A stretch of 64,000 bases of DNA from Bacteroidales bacterium (GTDB lineage: Bacteria > Bacteroidota > Bacteroidia > Bacteroidales > UBA932), in assembly GCA_017465225.1 (NCBI GenBank), contig JAFTWQ010000008.1:62001-126000 (forward strand), written 5' to 3'. The notes under the pieces are model-generated. The model ran no database searches. It had not been told where the DNA came from and saw nothing but the letters and a program-made list of their open reading frames with translations. Made by a program: the position numbers and the translations under genes. Positions 26,450 through 35,898 of the stretch are shown piece after piece; the stretch's first letter is position 1, and each line of letters opens with the position of its first letter.

Positions 26450-28381
26450 ATGAATAGAATAATAACAGCAATAGCAACAGCAGTCCTTCTGGCTGCATGT
26501 TCAACCCCATCATTCGACCCTGCATCAGTCGCAGACGCAACCAAGGAGCAGGTGGCCCGCGTGGAGCCTCTCTCATGGTGGGTCGGCATGAAGACCGATC
26601 TCCAGCTCATGGTGAACGGCGCCGGCATCTCTGAGTATGACGTCACAATCGAAGGCGGCAAAGGCGTAGCTGTCGAGAAGATCAACAAGGCGGAAAGCCC
26701 TAACTACCTCTTCGTAGACGTGAATGTCGCTGCAGACGCGCAGCCGGGCACATACTACATCGTGTTCTCAAAGGACGGCGAGTCATTCAAGTATCCATAC
26801 GAGATCGCAGCCCGTGCCGAAGGCTCTGCAGAGCGCAAGAGCTTCACGACAGCCGACATGGTATATCTCATTATGCCTGACCGATTCGCTAACGGCGATG
26901 CATCGAATGACTCTACTGATGATACGACTGAAGATGTGGACCGTGCGAACGGAGGCGGACGCCACGGCGGTGACATCCAGGGTGTCATCGACCACCTCGA
27001 CTACATCAGCGAACTCGGTGCGACATACATCTGGACAACTCCTTTCCTCGAGGACAACGATCCAAGGGGCTCATATCACGGATATGCAGCTTCAGACTAC
27101 TATCACATCGACTCACGCTTCGGATCGAACGAGCTTTACAAGACTCTCGTCGAGAAGGCACGTGAAAAGGGCCTCGGCATCATCATGGACATCGTCCCTA
27201 ACCACTGCAGCTATGTGCACTGGTGGATGGAGGATCTTCCTTTCCAGGACTGGATCCATCAGTTCCCTGAATATACCGGAACTAATGTGGCATTCTCTAC
27301 CAACATGGACCCTAACGCTTCTTCGAAGGACCTCTACATCCAGGAGAGCGGCTGGTTCGTGCCTACAATGGTCGACATGAACCTCGATAATCCATATGTA
27401 CTCCAGTACTTCATCCAGTGGGGAGTATGGTGGATCGAGTATTCAGGCCTCAACGGATTCCGTGTGGATACATATCCATACAACGAGAAAGAGCCTGCAG
27501 CAGAGTGGTGCAAGGCCATCATGAACGAATATCCAAACTTCAATATCGTAGGCGAGTGCTGGACTTCGTCCATCCCTCAGCTTGCATACTGGCAGGGCGG
27601 AAACGCCAACAAGGACGGCTTCGACTCGCACCTTCCGTCGATCATGGACTTCCCGCTCCACGACGCAATGCGTGCAGCCCTCGCTGAGGATGAAGGCGGA
27701 TGGGGAATGGGCATGACCAAGGTCTATGACATCCTTTCTCATGACTTCGTATATCACGACCTCTCGAAGATGCTCATCTTCCCTGGCAACCACGACACAG
27801 CACGTATCGGTGACGTCGTACGCAAGGACCCTCGCGCCCTCAAACTTGCGATGACCATGATGGCGACAATGCGAGGCATCCCACAGATCTTCGCAGGTGA
27901 CGAGCTTATGTTCGTGTCCCTGAATCCGGACAATATCGGTGACCATCCTGGCCTCCGCGTTGACTTCCCTGGCGGATGGGAGGGCGATGAGATTGACCTT
28001 TTTACAGCTGAAGGACGTGAGGCTCAGACACATAACACGGACGGTCTCAAGGTCGAGAAGGGCCAGGCGGCTGACCTCTTCAACTATGTGAGCCGTCTCT
28101 TCCAGTGGAGAAAGACAGCAGATGTCATCCACAACGGAAAGACAGTGCATTTCATGACCCGCGACAATACATACGCATATTTCCGCTACAATGACGACGC
28201 GGCTGTATTCGTGTTCATCAATAACACTCTTGAGGACAAGAACGTTCCTTGGTCATACTATTCGGAGATCACCGAAGGCCTTCAGGGCGGCGTTGACGTG
28301 CTCACAGGCGAGCCTGTCGAGGTTTCGGACGCTACCGTTGTCGCTCCGAAGACCGCACTTGTAGTTGAATTTAAAAGGTAA
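26450..28381 (+). CDS. susA: SusA-like GH13 neopullulanase/cyclomaltodextrinase lipoprotein
   Basis: The 643-residue protein has a lipobox (LAAC), an N-terminal cyclomaltodextrinase-type beta-sandwich (about 35-125, VEPLSWWVGMKTDLQLMVNG) and a GH13 barrel beginning VYLIMPDRFANGD. Catalytic residues are D340 (GFRVD), E369 (VGECW) and D449 (PGNHD). A C-terminal beta domain follows. SusA-type enzymes cut maltooligosaccharides to glucose and maltose in the periplasm. The absence of acidic residues after the lipid cysteine fits that location. It lies between the small GH13 gene and the GH97 gene, the arrangement expected of a sus-type enzyme operon. Confidence 0.92.
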   Translation: MNRIITAIATAVLLAACSTPSFDPASVADATKEQVARVEPLSWWVGMKTDLQLMVNGAGISEYDVTIEGGKGVAVEKINKAESPNYLFVDVNVAADAQPGTYYIVFSKDGESFKYPYEIAARAEGSAERKSFTTADMVYLIMPDRFANGDASNDSTDDTTEDVDRANGGGRHGGDIQGVIDHLDYISELGATYIWTTPFLEDNDPRGSYHGYAASDYYHIDSRFGSNELYKTLVEKAREKGLGIIMDIVPNHCSYVHWWMEDLPFQDWIHQFPEYTGTNVAFSTNMDPNASSKDLYIQESGWFVPTMVDMNLDNPYVLQYFIQWGVWWIEYSGLNGFRVDTYPYNEKEPAAEWCKAIMNEYPNFNIVGECWTSSIPQLAYWQGGNANKDGFDSHLPSIMDFPLHDAMRAALAEDEGGWGMGMTKVYDILSHDFVYHDLSKMLIFPGNHDTARIGDVVRKDPRALKLAMTMMATMRGIPQIFAGDELMFVSLNPDNIGDHPGLRVDFPGGWEGDEIDLFTAEGREAQTHNTDGLKVEKGQAADLFNYVSRLFQWRKTADVIHNGKTVHFMTRDNTYAYFRYNDDAAVFVFINNTLEDKNVPWSYYSEITEGLQGGVDVLTGEPVEVSDATVVAPKTALVVEFKR

Positions 28382-28382
28382 A

Positions 28383-28441
28383 GATCCTTCGCTGACGCTC
28401 AGGATGACATGATGCTGTCATTCTGAACGAAGTGAAGAATC
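28383..28441. repeat. Dispersed imperfect palindrome, copy 1
   Basis: GATCCTTCGCTGACGCTCAG at 28383 and the sequence ending GAACGAAGTGAAGAATC at 28441 form an imperfect inverted repeat of about 26 bp. The left 27 nt match 63567-63593 at 25 positions. It fills the gap between the SusA-like and GH97 genes. Confidence 0.7.
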
Positions 28442-28465
28442 TTTAAAAAGAGAACAATATACTAG

Positions 28466-30673
<2,208 letters not shown>

Positions 30674-30675
30674 TC

Positions 30676-30707
30676 TTTGTTTTTCTATAATCATTTTGTT
30701 ACCTTTA
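30676..30707 (+). promoter_or_regulatory. Promoter for the fimbrillin-like lipoprotein gene
   Basis: TTTG at 30676-30679, a 20-nt spacer and TACCTTTA at 30700-30707 (one mismatch to TAnnTTTG) match the Bacteroidota consensus. It starts 3 nt after the GH97 stop and 22 nt before the ATG at 30729, so the following gene can be transcribed apart from the enzyme operon. Confidence 0.6.
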
Positions 30708-30728
30708 CAAACCAAACTTTGTAAGGTA

Positions 30729-32945
30729 ATGAAAAACAGGATATCGATGCTCATTATCATCTCTTTGTTCCTGACAGCATGTCTGCAGGAGCAGAGAGAT
30801 GATTTTACTATAAGGACCTTCCGCGGCTATGTGGAAGAGTTCACTTCCACGAGGACGTCGTTGGATGAGGATAACAGAGTTCTGTGGGTCAGAAATGACC
30901 TTATATCCGTTTTTGAAGACAATCAGAACCCTGCGGCGTACAAGATAACCATTCATTCGGCCGGAAAGCCTTCTGCAGAATTCGTGAAGACGGCAAACGC
31001 TTCTTCAGGGTCGTCCATAGGGTCAAATGTCGCATTATATCCCTATTCTGAAACGGCAAGATGTACCCGCTTGTCTACCGGAGACTGCAGGATATCGGGA
31101 TTTGAAATACCTTCGGTGCAACCATATTCGGAAGAAAGCTTTTCGTCCGGAATCTTCCCGATGGCAGCAATATCCTCTCTTGACGATGATGCTTTCAGGT
31201 TCATGAACCTGTGCGGAGTCCTGAAGCTGCAGCTCAAGGGAAATGTCCCCGTACGTTACGTCATCGTCAAAGGCAATGCCGGGGAACCTCTCTCCGGACC
31301 GGTCAAGGCGACTGTATATGCAGGCGGTCAGGCACCTGATATCACAATGACTTCCGATGCAGGAGACGAGGTCATCCTCGATTGCGGTGAGGCCGGTGTG
31401 ATGCTGGATCAGACAAAGGCGACCCCGTTCCTGATAGTGCTTCCTCCGACAGAATTCTCATCTGGCTTTACCGTGACCGTTGTCGGAACGGATGGCGGAG
31501 AAATGAAGCTGACCACGTCAAAGTCGAATCCTGTGCAGCGCTCCTCGATCCTGAGGATGCCGGAAAAGACTTTCACTCCGAGCGTTCCTGACATTTCATC
31601 TGTTACTTCCATAGAGACGGTATCGCTGAGCTTTGACGAGGCCGAAATAAAGGTTACGGTGTGCAAGGCTGTTCAGTACAGTGGCGGCGTCAAGCTGAAA
31701 TCCGATTTCAATCTCGAACAGATTGTCCGTGATGCAAACTGGAAGATAGCGCCTAGAATCACAGACTCTTTTGTTTATGAGGGCCCAATGATGGCTTTCC
31801 CTTCGGGAACGAATGCCGGTGTCTTGTCTGCAGGACAGACATACGTAGTATGGCTGGCCCCATATGAGGAAGGTCAGTCCAGGGTAACGGCTGACCAGAT
31901 AATATACAAAGAAATCACAATACCGGACATAACTTCGGGAGGTGACCGGAATGTTTCCGTATCTTCATTCCGTGCCGCTCTCAAGTCTGTGACTGCAACT
32001 GTTTCATCTTCCGGTGCCAGGACTCTGTATGCCGGCTTTGCCACTTCGTCAGAAATGGCTTCGCTGTCATCTGATGCGGAAAGGGTTAAATGGCTGAAGA
32101 ACAATGTGTCCCCTATATCCGGTGATACAGGTGAGGTCACACGTGCCGGTCTCGCTCCGGGTACGTCTCTCACTCTGCTGGCGATAGCGGTCGATGATGC
32201 CGGCAGGTACGGCAAGGTCATGAGATATTCATGCTCGACAAGTGTTCCGTCATTCAATGAAGATATATCGATCGCCTTAAGCGTGACATATGATGAAAAG
32301 ACGGCCAATGTGAAGGTGTCTTCGAATGGAGCTGAAGTCGTCCGCTACTATTATTTCACGGGTGAGGTGTCGAGCTCTTCATGGACCAGGGTACTCGGAG
32401 GTACACGTGAGTCGGCTGAAGAGTATATGGCGGTCAACAGCGATAATTACCTTATCAGCAATACTGATGAAAAACCGCTTACAGACGGCTGCATTGTCAT
32501 GGATGACGTCATGATGAATGAGGAACATGTTGCTGTGGTCATGGCAGAGGATGTGAACGGCAGACTATCGAGAGCCTATATGCTGAAATTTGTTCCTGAA
32601 CTGGATCTCGGTGATTTCGTTTACAGAGGCAAGACCAAATGGTTGTCTACCAGGCCAACGGTGACTTTCCTGTCATGTGAAGAAGAAGGTGACTTCTATA
32701 TCATCAACTGGAAGGTGACTCCTGCAGCAGGAACCACGGCTTATACGATATGTACACATCCTAATGCAATGGAAGACTGCCAGACTCCGGAAGAACTCGC
32801 CGTAAGGATATACAATACAGGTGTCGAGGTCGTTCCGGGCAAGATAGAGTCGACTCAGTATGGTGACAAGGCAAACCTCGTCTATGTCACATGGAAGGAT
32901 GCTTCCGGCAATTTCTATGAACCTGTTTCATTTGCAGTTCAATAA
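30729..32945 (+). CDS. Fimbrillin-like/FN3-like surface lipoprotein of unknown function
   Basis: I choose the ATG at 30729, giving MKNRISMLIIISLFLTAC (lipobox LTAC) and a 738-residue protein. An in-frame upstream ATG at 30660 overlaps the GH97 gene and the promoter. Residues about 25-270 resemble Mfa-like/fimbrillin-like domains (TRTSLDEDNRVLWVRNDLISVF, VALYPYSE, LCGVLKLQLKG). The remainder, about 290-735, looks like three fibronectin-type beta modules. Such proteins are usually cell-surface adhesins or structural lipoproteins. It does not look like a glycosidase. Its codon use is ordinary and its link to the starch locus is positional only. Confidence 0.7.
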   Translation: MKNRISMLIIISLFLTACLQEQRDDFTIRTFRGYVEEFTSTRTSLDEDNRVLWVRNDLISVFEDNQNPAAYKITIHSAGKPSAEFVKTANASSGSSIGSNVALYPYSETARCTRLSTGDCRISGFEIPSVQPYSEESFSSGIFPMAAISSLDDDAFRFMNLCGVLKLQLKGNVPVRYVIVKGNAGEPLSGPVKATVYAGGQAPDITMTSDAGDEVILDCGEAGVMLDQTKATPFLIVLPPTEFSSGFTVTVVGTDGGEMKLTTSKSNPVQRSSILRMPEKTFTPSVPDISSVTSIETVSLSFDEAEIKVTVCKAVQYSGGVKLKSDFNLEQIVRDANWKIAPRITDSFVYEGPMMAFPSGTNAGVLSAGQTYVVWLAPYEEGQSRVTADQIIYKEITIPDITSGGDRNVSVSSFRAALKSVTATVSSSGARTLYAGFATSSEMASLSSDAERVKWLKNNVSPISGDTGEVTRAGLAPGTSLTLLAIAVDDAGRYGKVMRYSCSTSVPSFNEDISIALSVTYDEKTANVKVSSNGAEVVRYYYFTGEVSSSSWTRVLGGTRESAEEYMAVNSDNYLISNTDEKPLTDGCIVMDDVMMNEEHVAVVMAEDVNGRLSRAYMLKFVPELDLGDFVYRGKTKWLSTRPTVTFLSCEEEGDFYIINWKVTPAAGTTAYTICTHPNAMEDCQTPEELAVRIYNTGVEVVPGKIESTQYGDKANLVYVTWKDASGNFYEPVSFAVQ

Positions 32946-32958
32946 TATATAATCCGAT

Positions 32959-34284
32959 ATGAACCAACCATTTGCAGGCTCCGCTCTTGATTCTGTTCTG
33001 GAGAGCATGGGCATTTCAGACATTTCTAACGCGACCATACGCCAGTCCGGCGAGATAGCAAGAACATTGGAACGGACTTCCGGCGTCGAATTCCTCCATC
33101 TTGAAATGGGCATCCCAGGCCTCCCGCCTTCGCATGTAGGCATTGAAGCGGAATGCGAAGCCCTGCGTAACGGCATCGCGTCCATCTATCCCAACATGAT
33201 GGGGCATCCTGAACTCAAGACCCAGGCTTCGCGCTTCCTCAAGGCTTTCCTTGACATCGATGTGACTCCGAAAGGATGCATACCGACTGTCGGATCCATG
33301 CAGGGAAGCTTCAGCTCGTTCATACTGGCCTCCCACCTAAATCCGGCCAAGGATACCATTCTTTTCATAGACCCTGGATTCCCTGTCCAGAGAAGCCAGG
33401 CCAGGATCCTCGGTATACGCAGCATATCGTTCGACATCTATGAATACAGAGGCGAAAAGCTTGCTGCCAAGCTCGAGGAAGTACTCTCTGACGGACGTGT
33501 TTCGGCACTCATATACTCCAGTCCGAACAACCCGGCGTGGTTCAACCTTACAGATGACGAGCTCCGTATCATCGGAGAGATGGCCACGAAATATGACGTC
33601 GTAGTGATCGAAGACCTCGCATATATGTGCATGGACTTCAGAAAGCCTCTTGGCAAGCCTTACGAGGCACCTTTCCAGCCGACCGTGGCCAAATATACCG
33701 ACAACTATATCATCCTGATGTCGGCCTCGAAGATGTTCAGCTATGCAGGCCAGAGAATAGCGGTCGTGGCCATATCGGACAAACTCTATGAGCGTGAATA
33801 TCCTGCCCTGCGTGAACGTTACGGCATCCCTAGACTTGGCGATGCACTCGTGCTCGGCATAATGTACGCCGTCTCTTCCGGCACCAGCCATTCCGCCCAG
33901 TATGCCCTTGCGGCCATGTTCAAGGCAGCTTCCGACGGCACTCTCGACTTTGTCGCGGACACATCTGAATATGCCCGCCGCGCAGCCCTGACCAAGAAGA
34001 TTTTCCTTGACAACGGCTTCCATATCGTATATGCCCTTGATGGCGAAGAACCTGTCAGCGACGGATTCTTCTACACGGTCGGATACCGCCTCCCTGACGG
34101 CACCGAAATGACCGGAGCCGAGCTCATGCGTGACCTTATGCTCTGCGGCATCTGCTCGATCTCCCTCTCCCTTACCGGCAGCGCCCAGAACGGAGTCCGC
34201 ATATGCGTTTCCCAGCTCAACCGTCCGGAACAGTTCGACCTCCTGGAAGAACGTCTCCGCCTTTTTGCGGCCTCCCGTCCGTAA
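32959..34284 (+). CDS. PLP-dependent aminotransferase, class I/II
   Basis: The 441-residue protein has the fold-type I aminotransferase layout: YPNMMGHPELK in the substrate region, SSPNNPAWFN (the NPT-like cofactor loop), VVIEDLAYMCMD with the pyridine-binding aspartate, and the PLP lysine K258 in MSASKMFSYAGQR. It is a cytoplasmic enzyme moving an amino group between an amino acid and a 2-oxo acid, and the substrate is not identifiable. The stop codon lies inside the first unit of a 51-bp tandem repeat. It is followed by a CoA-transferase gene in the same direction, so an amino-acid fermentation role is possible but speculative. Confidence 0.88.
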   Translation: MNQPFAGSALDSVLESMGISDISNATIRQSGEIARTLERTSGVEFLHLEMGIPGLPPSHVGIEAECEALRNGIASIYPNMMGHPELKTQASRFLKAFLDIDVTPKGCIPTVGSMQGSFSSFILASHLNPAKDTILFIDPGFPVQRSQARILGIRSISFDIYEYRGEKLAAKLEEVLSDGRVSALIYSSPNNPAWFNLTDDELRIIGEMATKYDVVVIEDLAYMCMDFRKPLGKPYEAPFQPTVAKYTDNYIILMSASKMFSYAGQRIAVVAISDKLYEREYPALRERYGIPRLGDALVLGIMYAVSSGTSHSAQYALAAMFKAASDGTLDFVADTSEYARRAALTKKIFLDNGFHIVYALDGEEPVSDGFFYTVGYRLPDGTEMTGAELMRDLMLCGICSISLSLTGSAQNGVRICVSQLNRPEQFDLLEERLRLFAASRP

Positions 34285-34429
34285 AATGCCCATATTCACG
34301 GACGGGCCATGTGAAATCGACCTACATGTCCGTAAAATCCCCGTTTTTACGGATGAACCATACAAAATAGCCCTACTTGTCCGTAAAGAGACCGTTTTTA
34401 CGGATGACCAACCAAAGATACTATGAAGA
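34277..34429. repeat. Three 51-bp tandem repeats, each with a TCCGTAAA/TTTACGGA hairpin
   Basis: Units begin with GTCCGTAAA at 34277, 34328 and 34379, exactly 51 bp apart. Each holds an inverted pair of the TCCGTAAA and TTTACGGA type (unit 1 has ATTCACGGA). The first unit contains the aminotransferase stop codon and the last runs into the ATG of the CoA-transferase gene at 34423. Confidence 0.9.
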
Positions 34430-35715
34430 TAATGACAGCGGCAGAGGCCGTACAACTGATCAAGTCTGGCGACAGCATCTATATCCAAGGCAGCACCTCC
34501 ATCCCGGAAGTCCTCTCGCAGGCTCTTGCCGACAGGGGAGACGAACTCCGTGATGTCACCGTCTATGCAGCCTTTGCTGTCGGACGTTGTGACGCCCCGT
34601 ACTGCAAACCCGAATACAAGGACTCATTCCATATCAAGAGCCTCTTCGTGGCGAATAACATACGCCGCTGGCTGGCAGACGGTTACGGGACCACGATCCC
34701 GGCATTCCTTGGCGAGATCCCCGGCCTTTTCAGGGACGGGACCCTTCCTCTGGACGCCGTCTTCCTCAATGTGTCTCCGCCGAATGACGAAGGCTACTGC
34801 TCGTTCGGAGTCTCGGCCGACCTTGCCGTCTCGGCGACCGAATGTGCCCGGAAAGTCATAGTCCAGATAAACAAGGCCATGCCTTTCTCGTACGGCGATG
34901 CCCTGATCCATGTCTCGCGCATCGATGCAGCCGTTGAGGTGGATGACCCTCTCGTGGAAGTTCCTACAGCCGTTCCGACCGAGATAGATACCGCCATCGG
35001 ACGCCATATCGCCGAAATGATTCCGGATGGAGCGACCCTCCAGATCGGTGTCGGAGGCATCCCGAATGCCGTTCTGGCCGCCCTCAAGGACCATCAGCAC
35101 CTCGGTCTCCATACCGAAGCCATGACCGACGGAGTCCTCCCGCTTCTCGAAAGCGGCGTAATCGACAACTCCCGCAAGAAGGTATGTCCGGGCATCTCAG
35201 TGGCCTCCCTGGCCCTCGGTTCCCGCCGTCTCTATGACTATATGGACTATCGTCAGGACCTCCTCCTGAAGGACGTCGCATGGACCAATGACCCGTTCCG
35301 CATCGCGCAGAACCCTTCGGTAATGGCCATCAACTCCGCAGTCGAGGTAGACCTCACAGGCCAGGTATGCGCCGATTCGGTCGGCACCCGCATCATCTCC
35401 GGCGTCGGCGGCCAGCACGACTTCATGTACGGCGGCTCCCTCTCCGAAGGCGGCAAGACCTTCATCGCCATCCCGTCCATGACGGAAAAAGGCCGCTCGA
35501 AGATCAATCCTGTCCTCGCTGAAGGCGCCGGCGTCGTCACCACCCGCCACTTTGTCCAGAACATAGTCACTGAATACGGCGTCGCCTCCCTCCGCGGCAA
35601 AAGCCTCGCCGAACGTGCCCGCGCCCTCATCGCCATCGCCCACCCATCCGTCCGCGAAGACCTCGACCGCGCCGCAGCTGCCCGCTTCGGCCACTCCTAC
35701 CTCCGCCTGAAGTAG
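34423..35715 (+). CDS. Acetyl-CoA hydrolase/transferase family CoA-transferase (4-hydroxybutyrate/butyrate CoA-transferase-like)
   Basis: The 430-residue cytoplasmic enzyme exchanges CoA between an acyl-CoA and a carboxylate such as acetate. The CoA-binding loop motif QIGVGGIPNAVL and the catalytic glutamate E232 in GLHTEAMTDG are present, and GVGGQHDFMYGG is the family's second glycine-rich motif. Its length matches the 4-hydroxybutyrate/butyryl-CoA:acetate CoA-transferase group. The start codon directly follows the 51-bp repeats. The 3' third is very rich in GCC/CTC/CGC codons. A terminator follows. The physiological acid is not determinable here. Confidence 0.9.
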   Translation: MKIMTAAEAVQLIKSGDSIYIQGSTSIPEVLSQALADRGDELRDVTVYAAFAVGRCDAPYCKPEYKDSFHIKSLFVANNIRRWLADGYGTTIPAFLGEIPGLFRDGTLPLDAVFLNVSPPNDEGYCSFGVSADLAVSATECARKVIVQINKAMPFSYGDALIHVSRIDAAVEVDDPLVEVPTAVPTEIDTAIGRHIAEMIPDGATLQIGVGGIPNAVLAALKDHQHLGLHTEAMTDGVLPLLESGVIDNSRKKVCPGISVASLALGSRRLYDYMDYRQDLLLKDVAWTNDPFRIAQNPSVMAINSAVEVDLTGQVCADSVGTRIISGVGGQHDFMYGGSLSEGGKTFIAIPSMTEKGRSKINPVLAEGAGVVTTRHFVQNIVTEYGVASLRGKSLAERARALIAIAHPSVREDLDRAAAARFGHSYLRLK

Positions 35716-35754
35716 CTGGCGTTTCCGGTAACTTGTTGATAATGAGTATGATAT

Positions 35755-35792
35755 AAGAACCTCCTGCTCCCTTTTGGCGGCAGGAGGTTCTT
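35755..35792 (+). terminator. Rho-independent terminator after the CoA-transferase gene
   Basis: A perfect 13-bp inverted repeat, AAGAACCTCCTGC (35755-35767) with GCAGGAGGTTCTT (35780-35792), has a loop close to that of the terminator at 22813. It lies about 40 nt after the stop codon. Confidence 0.75.
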
Positions 35793-35852
35793 GTATGTGG
35801 TTGGCGTGTAATGAGTTAGGCGGCGCAGTAATATTATTTGGGAAATATTTTG

Positions 35853-35860
35853 TAAATTTG
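35853..35860 (+). promoter_or_regulatory. -7 promoter box for uvrA
   Basis: TAAATTTG is a perfect TAnnTTTG box 38 nt before the uvrA ATG. A TTTG lies upstream at 35837-35840, but the spacer (12 nt) is shorter than the usual 19-21, so only the -7 element is convincing. Confidence 0.5.
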
Positions 35861-35898
35861 TAGGTCATTGTCAGCTCTTTTGCAGATACTGACCTACG

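Noticed and set aside
34130..34426. Open frame continuing through the 51-bp tandem repeats with 17-residue repeats
   Set aside because: Most of it is an alternative frame of the aminotransferase gene. The repeat part stays open because 51 is a multiple of three. No start or domain supports a protein.
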